64,000 nucleotides of DNA, from the NCBI GenBank assembly GCA_007922195.1, contig ML682007.1, positions 20,326,998 to 20,390,997 on the forward strand, written 5' to 3'. The notes below the pieces were generated by a model, which was given only the letters and a program-made list of their open reading frames with translations, was not told the origin of the DNA and searched no databases. The stretch comes from Podocnemis expansa (lineage: Eukaryota; Chordata; Testudines; Podocnemididae). Position 1 is the first letter of the stretch; every line of letters begins with the position of its first letter. Made by a program: the position numbers and the translations under genes. Of this stretch, positions 48,831-60,600 are shown in pieces.

Positions 48831-51367
48831 ACATGTAATTCCACATTGAGCTCACTCACTTATGACTGATAAAAGAATATCTTGTAAAAAGACTTCTGTT
48901 TTGATTCAAAGACTTCAGGTGATGGAAAATCTATTACATACTTCAGGAAGCTGTTTGAATGGCTAATTACCCTCACATCAATTTTTGCCTTAATTCTAGC
49001 TGATTTTTTTTCTAATATATAATCTTTTTATATATATATTTAATGATGGTCATGAAAAATCCAAAAGAAACAAAAAAAACAGTTGGACTACAAGGTACAC
49101 CACTGATCACTTGACTCATTGGCTGTCAGTTATATCTTAATTGTCGGTCACACTGCAGTGTGAGCATATGAACTGTTAATTGTAAATTTACCTTAGATTA
49201 AACATTAATTTCATGACTGAGTCCATTATTTTAGAGGATATTGAAATTGTTGCAATTATGGAATTGTAATTGTGGAAATTGTGGCAAATTATGCCCAAGC
49301 CATCACACTGCTACCAGAGGCTACAGCGCTATTTTTAGCTCTCTAGTTTGAGTTGAGGTAGTGTTCTTCTGCCTACTAATGCAGGGAGGAATGCTCCTGG
49401 CACCCTACCTGTGTGTCTAACCACTTAACAGAACCTAGCTCATTGAGGCAGCTCCTGATTAAGGTTCATCTGTTATTAACTGATTATGAACCATTTTTCC
49501 GACTAATGTTGTCCTAATCATTTAGAGGCATGGTTATATATCTAAACAGAAGCATTTTACCAAGCAAAGTTGCCACTTGATAATGATCCAGGAGGCAATT
49601 ACAAAACTTCTTTAGTGGAGTATTAATCCCTAAATATTCAAATACCTGCAACTTGTCAATCACAAAGGAGAAAGTCAGATGCAGCCTCTAAAGCTAAGGT
49701 GTTTACTCAATGTACCATCCTATGTTTATGATTTTTCCTGAGATATTTGGTAGAGGATAATAGATGTTTGCCAGAGCAACAGTTTCCATGTCATCTGCCT
49801 GCATCTGTATGCTGCTTCTCTTTATCTCCTTTTATCACACAGTACTGTTTAAATACATTTTTGTTCATAAATGCTGAATTAAAGCATCAAAGAAAGTGAG
49901 TTGCCTGGTTGTGTATGCAAGTGCATTCTCTGAAGATCTGATTACAAAGTAGATTAATGTAGTGCTGAAAGAAACTGATTAAGAATCAAAAAGAAGTTCT
50001 TGGCATTGCATGCTTGTGAGTTGTTAAACAGCCTTTATATCAGCATGTGTACACAGCTGTTCACTAGTTATTAGGGTTCGGAAGTTTCTTGTAATAATTC
50101 TGAATAATCTTTCTTACTGATGAGTTGTTTTCAGTTCAAGAAACCATGACCCAGAAATATGTAACCCTCTTTTGTCTTCTGCTTTACATTTAAAATAAAT
50201 AGCAGATAACCTTAATCTAGAAGCAAAGAATCTACATATTAAAAAAACACTATGTTGTACATCAACTTGGCAACAGTATTTGGTGCTGCAAAGAAGCAAT
50301 CAGTTTAGCTTGTAGCAGTATAAAAATAAAGACAAAGACTCAACTATTGAAAAAATACACTGTTACTGTAAAATATTCAGTGAACTGTAATTAAAAATAC
50401 CTTTGGAAAAATACCCTTAAAACATAAAATTCTGAAATAAAATTGCCCTGCCACTGTATGGACAGATTTAATATTTAATAATGGGTTTACTTCGTTTCTT
50501 GTGACTTTCTCTTGCATTTACGTAATGTAGGTTTTATGTGCTTAAATTAACCAATTTTAAGTCTGCACACATTTTTCTATCAAACAGCAGACTAGAAATA
50601 GATGTCAGTGGAGATTTTCAAATAGCCTAAGCAAGAGAGTGCCGAATTACATTAATTTTAATGGAAATTCAAGCTCCAACTCCCATACACAGCTTTGACA
50701 ATTACAGCTGACTTATATGGAGGGTGTCAATTCAAGCATATTTTTTAAGTTGTAGTTTCAAGAAAATAGCAATAAATAGACCATCTTTTGATAATGATTT
50801 ATGAGACAGCCAAAAGCAAGGCAGTATTTACTCTCTAATCATTGATTTTAACAGCATAAGGAAAGAGCTATTATTAAGGCTGAGCTACCACTAGCATAAA
50901 ATATTCTGAGGTGTCCGAAGTAAGTACATTATGAATTGAAACATCTCACTCTTGTTCTTAGCCAAAATATGGGTTTTTTTCCCTTCCAATTCTGCACCAA
51001 AGTTTATTCACTGAGCCACTTCTGAGGGCAGGACGTTCAGTGAAATGCAGCTGCCTTTTCTATGAAATGCATAATTTTTTCCATTTCTCAACCAGGAAAT
51101 TAAAATGTTAATGACTGTGACACAATGATGCCACATTAAACTGGAGATTTTAATTGTGTAAACATCAAAACATACAACACAGAGTTAAGGTCTGCCTGCT
51201 ACCCTTGATCCTGTTCTCAGGCTTCCATGCAATACAGTGGCACTCTTATAGTGAGAATGAATGCATTTTGCACAAGCTTCCTTTTGTGAGACAACCTCTG
51301 ACTATCTTTAAACAACCAACTCTTTCAGGGGGCAGAATGGGAATGTTTATCCCATAACTGTACTCTC
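48831..51367. other. non-coding, nothing recognised
   Basis: The long AT-rich stretch has no repeat I recognise. 49880-50060 looks less repetitive and more complex than its surroundings and would be a candidate for conserved non-coding sequence, but this cannot be tested here. Confidence 0.45.
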
Positions 51368-51440
51368 TAGGGTTTCTTGCAACTTCCTCTGAAGCATCTA
51401 GTGTCAGAGATGGAATACTAAGCTAGACTGACAATTGTTC
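51368..51440 (+). mobile_element. CR1 3' tail fragment
   Basis: 'tagggtttcttgcaacttcc', 'tctgaagcatctagtgtcag' and 'agatggaatactaagctaga' follow the turtle CR1 3' order ('cttcctctgaagcatctggt', 'cagagacaggatactgggct', 'aga'). Confidence 0.78.
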
Positions 51441-51917
51441 CTTTCCCTGACAACTCCCTATGTTCATAGTGCCTAAGCAATAAAAACACCATGATCCCAA
51501 GGAGACCTAAGAAGGAGAGCTGCTATTTCTGCAAGCCCTCTCCACAGCAGAATGCATGGTATTGTGGATAAGCTAGGGAAAATGGCAAACTACGTGCAGC
51601 CACAAGCTAATATCCACACAGGAGGTATGTCATGGACTGCAGATGTGACAGCGGTACGCTTATGTTGCTTAGTCTTTATTGTTGCTCCTCCAATAATGCT
51701 TTCTAAATGGGATTGTGCATCTATTTAAACTGTATCATCTTCTCTACCTTCATATATGCAGCATTTTGTTTTGCTGCACATGTTGTGCACCTCAGGACCA
51801 GTAGCAAGGCAGTTTTGAGAACCTTAAAGAGAACAAGAGCCTCCCTTAGAAAAGCTAGGGTTATAGCAACCAATCTGGTCTGCCTGTGACCCAAAACAGG
51901 ACCCTTTCCCACCCTTT
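51441..51917. other. non-coding, nothing recognised
   Basis: No repeat end or coding signature was seen. Confidence 0.5.
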
Positions 51918-51925
51918 GCTTATCC

Positions 51926-52198
51926 CAGGGATCTGCAGCCTGCGGCTCTGAAGCAGAATACGGCTCATTGGCTGCCCCCTTGTGGCTCCAGACTCCAGAC
52001 ACTGTCCTGCCACCAGGGGAATCTGCAGGCAGCCCACACCAGGCTTTGGGCTTCCCCGCCACTAGAGGATCCTGTGGCAGGTATCATGGCCCAGCTGTCC
52101 ACACCAGAAGGCTACACCCATTACGGTTCTCAGAATACTTGGTTACTGAAGGACTTTTTAAAAATAGCTCTTCTGATCTTACAGGTTGCTGAACCCTA
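51926..52198 (+). mobile_element. hAT-like non-autonomous element, GGCTC-rich
   Basis: The left end CAGGGATCTGCAGCCTG and right end CAGGTTGCTGAACCCTA are inverted. Octamers gcttatcc (51918-51925) and gctaatcc (52199-52206) flank it. It belongs to the same family as 24829-25182 in the other orientation. The 113-codon open frame at 51721-52062 (minus) reads partly through it and is not a gene. Confidence 0.85.
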
Positions 52199-52206
52199 GC
52201 TAATCC

Positions 52207-53013
52207 TAATCATCATAAGGAAGGGAAAGGTCCTGCAAAACTAAATATCAAGAGGCTGCACTCTGCCTCCTGCTCCTGCTTTGGAGCACTCTAGTAAGAA
52301 GAGTCAGGAATGAAGATTTGGCAGGCATTGGTGATTGGTTTAAACCAGACAAAAAGAAAGAGAACTGTTACTGAAAGTGAGATAAAAATACAAGCCAACT
52401 GGCAGGGAAGCAGCATTTACCCATGATCATTTGCATTTGGTTTCTAGCCCATGCCACAATAATACTTATAGATTTACTGGTCAGCCTTTCTAAGCCATGA
52501 AAACTGTGATTAATTACTAGACATTCCTAGGAAGTTGATCATCTCTGTCCTTGATTCTAGTTCCCACATCCAGTGACTATAACTTAAATTAACCTCTTAA
52601 CATGTTACATCATTTCTAGTCCACTACCTTGAAATTTCTCCATGAATGTTTTGATCTTTTTACCCCATAAAATGAGTTCTTACGTTGCAGCAAAGACCTG
52701 ATACATGTTTCTTTCTCTTTTAAATCCCCCTACAAAAGCTACATCCACTGCAATTGCAAAAAATAACTTCCATCAGGTAGTGGCTAGGCTAGTGACAACC
52801 TGTGATTAGTATCACCACAAACACTATTAATTTATGTAAACATATTTGTCTTTACTATTACTTATCTCCTAGCCTATCCCCATTTGTCTGTTTATCCACT
52901 TGATGCATCTTGTCAGAATCCAAGACTGTGAGCTCTCTGGGGCAGGAAACATCTTTTTATGTCTTAGAAGAGTGATGGGAGCATCCAAGTTCTGCCACAA
53001 TATACATCATCTT
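52207..53013. other. non-coding, nothing recognised
   Basis: No repeat end or coding signature was seen. Confidence 0.5.
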
Positions 53014-53020
53014 TAGTAAT

Positions 53021-53128
53021 CATGAAAGCTCATGCAATAAATAAATTATAGTCTTTAAAAGTGTCACAAGACTCCTTGTTTGTTTTGCTGAACTAGACTA
53101 ACATGGCTACCTCTCCAGAAATTATTTG
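53021..53128 (+). mobile_element. PLE tail, single arm, with 7-bp target duplication
   Basis: It starts 'catgaaagctcatgcaataa', runs through 'gtctttaaaagtgtcacaag' and ends with 'ctaacatggctacctctcca' and 'gaaatt'. So the 3' end is intact and the copy is cut at the GAAA of the ribozyme-like core. tagtaat flanks it at 53014-53020 and 53129-53135. Confidence 0.8.
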
Positions 53129-53135
53129 TAGTAAT

Positions 53136-53893
53136 TACACTAAGGACTCTGTTAAAATTCTTCCCTTCTCTGTCCACCCCACAGCCTCTACCAATGGAAA
53201 AGATGCTCACAAGGCCTTAGTACCCTTTAAATTCCATTTAAACCCTGTTTAATGCCTTATGCAGCCTTTTTTGCACCAGGGTGAATTTTACTTAGTGTTT
53301 GTATTTCAAAAGATGATGTGGCATAGGCCAAGCGGTAGTGACGTCATTTAATGAGAAATCCCTTCTCCATTTGAAATGGAAAGCTTTGGACATTTAAATG
53401 ATGTGGGAAGCACTTTTCCATACCCATAATGTTAATGAAACAAGGAATCAAATGGATTCACCCCTAATCACCCCTGAAAACATCATGTTAAGCCATAAAG
53501 GAACCAGCGGCACATACAATATCTGTACATCTCCCAAGTTTCTAGCTATGCATGTGAGTTATATACAGAGTTAGCTGAAATGCTCTCATCAGGTCGTATT
53601 CATCAGAAAACTCTAAGGAACTTGGTTTTCCTTCTGAATGATGTAGTGGTTGTTTCTCCTGCACTACAGAAATTTGCCCCAGTATTTGTGTACCAGAGAA
53701 CTATAGCACAACTATTACCTTTAAAAACTGTGTCAGATCTTCAACTGTTATAAACTGGTGTAACTTCATTTACTTCAATGAAACTACACTGATTTACAGC
53801 AGTTGGCTCTCTTTCGGCAGCTGAGGTGAATGGCAACATTTCCTGCTAGAGAAACATGATGATTTCATTGTGCCAAACCCAACCCAGATACAG
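53136..53893. other. non-coding; one old foldback repeat
   Basis: 53755-53825 ('aactggtgtaacttcattta', 'cttcaatgaaactacactga', 'tttacagcag') is an inverted repeat of a type widespread in amniotes. Nothing else was recognised. Confidence 0.5.
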
Positions 53894-53895
53894 TA

Positions 53896-54263
53896 CAGCT
53901 AGTCCTCACTTAGTGACCTACTCGTTTAGTGACCCCTCAGAGTTATGACCGGCTCTCTGATGAGTTGGTATTATGGCAATGTATGAGAACTCGCATCAAC
54001 TCTCTCAGATTACCTATATTTACAGTACACTATGCAAACTAAGTTCAGTACATTAGAGCTTAAAACATTTAAAATATATATTTAAAATGTTATAAATGAT
54101 GCAAAGGTGACATTAAAACTATCTACCGATGGTTGAAAAACCCACTACCAGTAAAGTACATTATGCCTGAAATACCGGTAAGGGCTGCTCCTCGTTTAGT
54201 GACCAATTCGTTTATCAACCGGGTTTCAGGAACGGAACCCGGTCACTAAGTGAGGACTACCTG
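53896..54263. mobile_element. Tigger/pogo-like non-autonomous element
   Basis: The left end CAGCTAGTCCTCACTTAGTG is a near-perfect inverse of the right end CACTAAGTGAGGACTACCTG, and TA flanks both sides (53894-53895, 54264-54265). CAGGTAGTCCTC ends with TA target duplication are the signature of pogo/Tigger elements of the Tc1/mariner superfamily. At 368 bp no transposase frame remains. Second-order inverted words ('ctcgtttagtgacc') continue inward. Confidence 0.85.
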
Positions 54264-54265
54264 TA

Positions 54266-54417
54266 TATTATATGATAACTGTATCATCATGCGAGCATTT
54301 GTTTTATAACCATAGTTTGTCCATCTGAGTTTTAAATATCATTGATGTTGGGGTGTAATTGTCTTACCTCTTTCAAACTAGCTTTAATAGCCACAGGTTA
54401 TCAAAGTTTCATCTCTC
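54266..54417. other. short spacer
   Basis: Nothing was recognised between the Tigger-like element and the foldback MITE. Confidence 0.5.
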
Positions 54418-54822
54418 TGGCTATGTCTGCACTACAGAAAGTTAGTTCAAATCTGTTAATTCAAACTAACAAGTTCGAGGTTAGTTTGAACTAAACTTGA
54501 ATTTATTGGTTTGAATTACCAACATGGACTAATTCAAAATAACATGAGTTCAAATTTGTCCACTTCATTAATTTGAACTAACTGCCCTTAGTTCGAACTT
54601 CTTAAATTTGAATTAACAGTTAGTCCTAATCTACACCGTACTTAGTTCGAACTAACAAGTTGGAACTAACCAATAGGTCTTACTAGTTCAAACTAAGCAT
54701 TCATTAGTTCAAATTAAGGAATTCCTTAATTCAAACTAATGAAAGTCTAGTGTAGAGAGGGGTTAAATTAGTTCAAATTACGTATTCTTAATTTGAACTA
54801 ACTTGCTAGCGTAGACATATCC
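54418..54822. mobile_element. foldback MITE made of TTCGAA/TTTGAA words
   Basis: The left end 'ggctatgtctgcact' is inverted relative to the right end 'agcgtagacatatcc'. The interior is a run of small hairpins such as 'gttagttcaaatctgttaat' followed by 'tcaaactaac', and 'gttagtttgaactaaac'. Flanks are both CT-rich (tctctct), so a target duplication is likely but not measurable. Confidence 0.75.
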
Positions 54823-56406
54823 TCTCTCTTTTTCATCACAAAGCATATTTGCAGACACAGAGAGCAGTGAAGTGTCACCATTCATTCCTATCCATGGCTT
54901 GTTCCTTCATTAAGCCCATCCTGATAAAGTCCTCGGTGTGTGAAGTCCTGCCTTCTACTTGGTGGCTGACCCCTAGGATGGTCTGACCTTGGTTGTGCTT
55001 GAACTATTCTCTTTGGTATGTTATCTGTTTGTCTTCTGCAAGTCACCATGCTCTTTTCAATTGAAGCCAGTCCTCAATCCTGATTTTACATCATATTCCC
55101 CTTCTAATGTTAAGTGTCTTAAAATTATTCCACCTCATATCTGCCATCTTTTGAAGAAAAAAACAACAAGGAGTTGTGTGGCACTTTAAGACTAACAGAA
55201 GAACTCTCATCTCTACTAGCCTTCTGGTATCTGTATGATTTGATTTAACAGCTGCTACCAGCTCATAGGCTAATACTGGCCATACACTGATTTTATGATT
55301 TTTCACTCTGATACCAAATGCAATATTTTCATTAGCCCATTATTTAATCAATTTCTATACAGGAACTGCAGCTAAGAGACAATCTCCTTTTAGGCTCATT
55401 CTTGATGGACTGTTGGCACTGATCAAACTTGCCAAGTACATGTAAGATTCTATTTGTTCTACAACTTCACTGTTGCTACATTTCAATCACTGAACAAGAG
55501 TTCAATGGCAAAACATTTAAGGACTTTATTTTCTATGGAAATAAAATGTTTCTTCCGGAAAGTTTAATGCCACTTTCTAAAGGACAAAGATTGAAAATGA
55601 GCACAGAGAGGTTTGCTGGCATTATTGCTCTGTTTTGATTGTTGTCAAGCGTCTTGACTGACCTTCTATGCAGTGTTGAAATTTTGTTCTTCAACAAGGG
55701 AAAAGCAGTAATGTTTTCCAAAACAATGTGAGACCCAAGTATTCTCAGAAAAAACAGTAGAAGCTGCAAAAGGAAAAGGGAAGAGGGAGAGGAAACAGAG
55801 GGGGCAACTTAAAATTTTAAAACCATTTATAGCCACCCTCCACATTATCTTCTTGTACATTGTTATTAACTCACTCTACACTGTGAACATGGAAGGAGAA
55901 GTTGTACCATGGGATTTTTCAGACTAGAGTTGGCAACAGGAAAATGGGTTGATGCTGTTCTAAAAAAAAAAAGTGACATGAATAAACAGTATTCATGTTT
56001 GCTAACATTTGGTAGCTAATAAGTAACAGAATTAATAATTGCTGGATTGTGAAATGCCTAATAAAAGCCACTTTTAAAACCTCAGATCATGCTGTTTCCA
56101 TTTTTAAGGGCTTCCTTTAAAACTCTGAAATTTAGCAACATCTCTGGGCATCTAGCTGATGAGTTGTCCCTTTTAGAACCTCCTTAGCCCTGGGGAAGAT
56201 TGCCAAGAAAACAGAGTATTCATGGTTGGCCTTGATTTTAGTGGTCACACGTGAACTATTTATACAGCAGAGGCCTGATCTTGCCACTGATTTTGGTGAG
56301 AGCAAGACTGAATCCTCCATTATAAAAAGATCAACGTATTTTTTCAATAATGAAATTCTCCATGTGTGCTGACCTGGTTATAAAAACAGAAAGCAAATGA
56401 CACTAT
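54823..56406. other. non-coding, mostly unrecognised
   Basis: 55156-55204 is a PLE tail piece lacking both termini. Other open frames (60-78 codons) are unrecognised. Confidence 0.45.
55156..55204 (-). mobile_element. PLE tail fragment, both ends missing
   Basis: 'aacaacaaggagttgtgtgg' and 'cactttaagactaacag' match the minus-strand PLE tail. Unlike the other copies the terminal 'ccaaaggggtagcc' is absent. 'gaagaa' sits on both sides. Confidence 0.6.
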
Positions 56407-57192
56407 GGGTATGGCCACACACACTTCTTATTTCGAAACAACAGAGGTTGTTTTGAAATAAGAAGTGCCATGGCCACACGACGCACGGCCATTTTGAAAC
56501 AAGCAAACAGCTTGTTTCAAAATGGCCGTGGTTCAATCGACATAGCTTAAACCTTATTTACTGTCGAAACAGGGTTGTTTCGAAACAGAGGTTTCGAAAC
56601 AGGGTTGTTTCGAAACAGAGGTTTCGAAACAGCCCTGTTCGGACATGTTGTTTCGGAACAAAGCGTTCCGAGACAACATGTGCCCCTCCTCCCAGGGTGC
56701 TAAGCACCCTGGGAGAAAGGGCTGCCCCCTCGGCACCCTGGCCAGGGTGCTGAGGGGTGACCACGGGCTGGGGGGGGGGGNNNNNNNNNNNNNNNNNNNN
56801 NNNNNNNNNNNNNNNNNNNNNNNNNNNNNNNNNNNNNNNNNNNNNNNNNNNNNNNNNNNNNNNNNNNNNNNNNNNNNNNNTGGGGGCAACGGGGGCTTTA
56901 AAGCCCCCCCTGGGTGAGGCGCCCTGCGGCGCCTCACCTGGAGGGTGTCTGCAGCCCCTGCAGTCACCCACGGGGTAAAGCGCCCAGCCACGCTTTACCC
57001 CTAGGGTGCCTAGAATCCCCTCCCCTGGCGAAATAGCAGGTCCACACTGTGGACCTGCTATTTCGCTGCCTTATTTCGAGGACAAAGTTTTTTGTCCTCG
57101 AAATAAGTTGTTTCGAAATAATATGTTATTTCGAAACAGCTTGTTTCGAAACGTCTTGTTTTGAAACAAGCATACCCTGTGTGAACATAGCC
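56407..57192. mobile_element. foldback element built of a chain of hairpins
   Basis: The ends GGGTATGGCCACACAC and GTGTGAACATAGCC are inverted. Inside are consecutive separate stems: 56422-56442/56447-56467; 56484-56503/56511-56530 (perfect); a 30-bp direct duplication at 56572-56631; 56643-56659/56665-56681; 56691-56713; 56726-56757; then after the gap 56891-56908, 56914-56937 (perfect), 56972-57001, 57028-57045/57049-57066 (perfect), 57071-57086/57091-57106 (perfect), 57109-57121/57126-57138 and 57140-57170. No transposase frame is present; the open frames of 73-145 codons run across the N gap. Confidence 0.8.
56781..56880. other. assembly gap, exactly 100 N
   Basis: A round 100 N usually marks a gap of unknown size. 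It follows a run of at least ten G and lies in the middle of the hairpin chain, so true length and sequence are unknown. Confidence 0.95.
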
Positions 57193-57599
57193 TATGTAGG
57201 AACACTACTGCCATATTTTCAATTCATATGTTACAACTTTGCTTTGAAAGAAAGCCACTGAATTAACTTTTGCTCAGCATTTGCAGGAGTAACTGGGACT
57301 TCTTCTAGGCATTAGTGTAATAATAAATGTATTACTTTGTGGTCTTGAAAATCAATGTCTTTGAATATGCTGAGCATCTCCATTGTTTAGTATTTTATCT
57401 TGCAGTATGCACAATCATCTTCCAAAAGTGTTCCCGTAACTTGAGTTTTCCCACTTCAAATAGTTAAAAAGCTGTTGTAAAAGCACTTTAGCATTGATGT
57501 AAACAAACACTTTTAAATTGTTAGGCTGCATTTTCAGGCATCACTCCACTTGTTTGTAGCCTATGCATCTGGAAATTTACTAAGCTGTAATTAAAGGCT
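57193..57599. other. non-coding, nothing recognised
   Basis: AT-rich spacer. Confidence 0.5.
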
Positions 57600-57931
57600 G
57601 TGTATGACTGGGGCTCAATAATCCATGGTGGGCTGGGGAGGTGTGGAGAGGGTTGGGGGGCTGAAGGAGGTGGGAATATGTGGCTGAAGGGGGTGGAGTG
57701 AAGATGGGGGAGAGGGGGATGGGGGGTTAGGAGGGCTCAAGTGGCGACATGGGGGCAGGGAGCTTAGGGAATGGGGATTGGAGCTGAGGAGGACATGGGG
57801 AAGGAGGGGTCTGATGGGGGGCAGGCATTTTGAGGGCAGTAGTTGGGTAGGGAGCAGTAGCAGAGGTGTGTGAAGGGGACCTCGAAATTTAGAAGGGTTC
57901 CAAGGCCCACCAAATTATACTTTAACACCTG
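57600..57931 (+). mobile_element. G-rich repeat element, right end shared with 8795
   Basis: 'ccaaattatactttaacacc' with 'tg' ends the block, almost identical to the end at 8795 ('caaattatactttaaccact' 'g'). The interior is strongly G-biased ('gggttggggggctgaagg', 'gatgggggagaggggga') without a firm period. The left end was not placed. Confidence 0.5.
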
Positions 57932-58317
57932 TGAAAAAAGGGACAATGTAACTAAAATTCTGCTACTGAAAAAAGCTAGCATACACAGAAACCCTTTTTC
58001 TTTTCCCAGTTAAGACTGAAGAGTATATAATATCAACCTTTCTTGCAGGATCCTTTGTGAAATGAAAGTGGAGTGGAATGACTGCCGTAAGTGGCATGTT
58101 ATGAAATAGTGGTTTCTATTTTTAATAAGGTCTAAACAACTTACAATTTTACATACAAAATACTAATTCCATGCATCCTTTAGCATTGTTACTTTTTAAA
58201 AATCATTTTGAAATTGCAAAGACAGATTTTTGAAGTGAGCTAACCTGGCCTTATTTCCTGGTCTATTGTGTACTAGATATGTCAAAACCATGGCTCAACT
58301 CTGCAGTTATTATATGC
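57932..58317. other. non-coding, nothing recognised
   Basis: No repeat end or coding signature was seen. Confidence 0.5.
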
Positions 58318-58609
58318 AGGCAGGTCTACAGCACAAACAGTGCATTGGTGCAATTGCACCAACACAGCTGCACCACTGTAGCTCTTAGAAGATGCTCTGT
58401 GCTGACAGAAGACAGCTCTCCTATTGCCTAGTTATACTATCTCCAGGACAGGTAGTAGCTGCATTGGCAGGAGGAGCTCTCTTGACAATATAGTGCCATC
58501 TGCCCAGTATGTTAAGGTTGATATAGTTATCTTGCTTGGGAATGTGACATTTTTGTACCCCGAGTGACATTTTTATACCAAAATAAGTGTGTAGTGTAGA
58601 TCTGGCCTA
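58318..58609. mobile_element. foldback MITE, AGGCAGGTCTACA ends
   Basis: The left end 'aggcaggtctacagcac' is inverted relative to the right end 'gtagtgtagatctggccta'. Interior words ('ctgctgcattggcaggagga'-like text at 58458-58475, 'gagctctcttgac') fit the turtle MITE group with GTCGGCGGGAGAGC blocks. Confidence 0.6.
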
Positions 58610-59337
58610 TCGGACTGGATTAGCTGAGCTGACTGATAGCCAGTCAACCGTCCTAGCATAAGGAACTACCACGTACATTTACTATAGCTTGTAACAAGCT
58701 CTCTGAGAGTATGAATATAATGATAGAATTGTTAGGTATTAATATTTTTAGGTCTTTTTAGATATTTCTTTCTGTCAAGTCTCATCTGTTACATTTTAGG
58801 TACTTTTTCAACCAGAAAGTTAGGGCATGAGACTCACACAATTAAAAGATAGGCATACCAGATCCACCCACGACAATGGTGCTGTAAACAATTAATAAGG
58901 CAGTTGCCAGATGCCTATTGAGAAGCACTGATTTAGCTGGGAACAATACATTCTCCAGACTTTCTGGCAAACACCCTGCTTACTTGTAAGGACTCTCCTC
59001 TCTGCCTCATTCCTCACCCTAATTGTAGTCAAAGGATCTTTAATGTAATTAACATTCTGTATCAACCATTATCACCTCTGCTTTCTCCAGGTGGAACAAT
59101 ATCTGTTCTTGTAAGTAAATAGGTAAAGAATTCCAAATGGATTATCTAATTGATAAAGAAGCATATATATTTGATGCTGTAACATCACCAATTTGAAGGT
59201 GAATCCAGACAGCCTTCCTCCTTGGTACCCTGAACAGAAACATCTTCAGTATTATCTATGTGGCCTTGTCCTTTTGGAGAAACCCTTCCAGCTTTACAGG
59301 GCTTTAAATCTTCTATATCATTTAAAGCAGTGGTTCT
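58610..59337. other. non-coding, nothing recognised
   Basis: AT-rich spacer. Confidence 0.5.
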
Positions 59338-59503
59338 CAACCATTGTGTCAGGACACTTTACTGTGTCACCACACTGCAATAAGCATGCTGTGGGAGCCA
59401 GGCAGATGGCTGGATTTGGTCTGAGGGGGATGGGCTGGTGTGCCTGTAGGGTCATGATATGCCTCCTAGCGTGTCACGACTCGCAAAAGGTCGAAAACCA
59501 CTG
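59338..59503 (+). mobile_element. hAT-like element, same family as 5061-5245
   Basis: The left end CAGTGGTTCTCAACCATTG and right end GGTCGAAAACCACTG are inverted. Shared interior phrases include 'gggctggtgtgcctg' and 'gtgtcacgactcgcaaaa'. Flanking atttaaag / atttatac agree at six of eight bases. Confidence 0.75.
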
Positions 59504-59511
59504 ATTTATAC

Positions 59512-60600
59512 CGTTTGATGAATACTGTAATGTATCTGCCAATATACCCATTCTAATTTATAACTTCCTTTGATTGTATAAGACTGTATTGATTTTCCCC
59601 TTTGTAGTTGTTTTCTGGGCATGTTTAAGCAAACAAATTTAAATGGTGGCAATGTTCATAAAAACAACAAATTTTAAGGAAACTTGGCAGAAATCTTTGC
59701 AGAAAGCTTATTCTGAACTTGCAATTCTAGCACTGGCTTTTGGATTCTAAGAGTTATTGTCATCCAGTCAAGGAAAAGACACATGCCTTGTGAGTTGTGT
59801 GTCCTCTCCTAACTGCTTGCATTGTACCTACTGCTTGGAATGACCAGCTCATGAACAAGCTACAGATCAAATTCTCAAAATTAATTCAAATAAATTGAAA
59901 TGACAAATCTGAGAGAAATCACTGTCTGCTGGTGGACAGATTTTAAACAAACAAACAAACAAAAAAGAGGAAACCTGTGAATAACTTATTGGTTACAAAT
60001 TATTTGCCCAGCTCTAATCATTGCCATTTAACATCCCACCTAGGAAAACCTACTGCCACAAAAGCAGTGTGCTTTGAATACAACTAGATCCTGATTGTTG
60101 CTAAGAAACCAAAATTAGCCAAGCAGTACAAAGGAGTCAAATTGTGGTTAGTCAGGCTCTGCCACTCATTTCTGAAATGGTCCTGATGGAACAGAAAGCA
60201 GCCCTGGCAGAAACCCAGTAGGGTTTTTTCACTTCAATGAAATTAATTCAGATTATCATTCACAATTTAATCCTGATGTTACAAGAACAAGCAGATCACT
60301 TGAGATCCTTAGGCTAAAGTGCACTGTCTCTTGGGGAAAAAGCATTAGTGTTTAATAAAATTTTGACCAGTTACATCATCTAGTTTACCAGTTCTGATTA
60401 CCCATAAAAGGCAGTTTCCTACAAAATAAACATGCTGATGTGTATGGTATCAAATCAACTATTTATCCAAGATGTGGTACTAGCAAAGGTATCATATTAC
60501 TGTGCAAAGTCTTTACATAAATTTCATGAAAAATGGTTTATCATTTTGGATGACTTTATAGTCTCCACATCTAATGTTTGCTTTATGTGAAATTTCAGTA
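59512..60600. other. non-coding, nothing recognised
   Basis: A short (AAAC)n run lies at 59945-59963. No other signature was seen. Confidence 0.5.

Noticed and set aside
56554..56991. Open frames of 137-145 codons
   Set aside because: They read through 100 N and through hairpin arms of a foldback element.
57640..57800. Possible G-rich promoter region
   Set aside because: The G-bias belongs to a repeat sharing its end with the 8.8 kb block and CpGs are rare.
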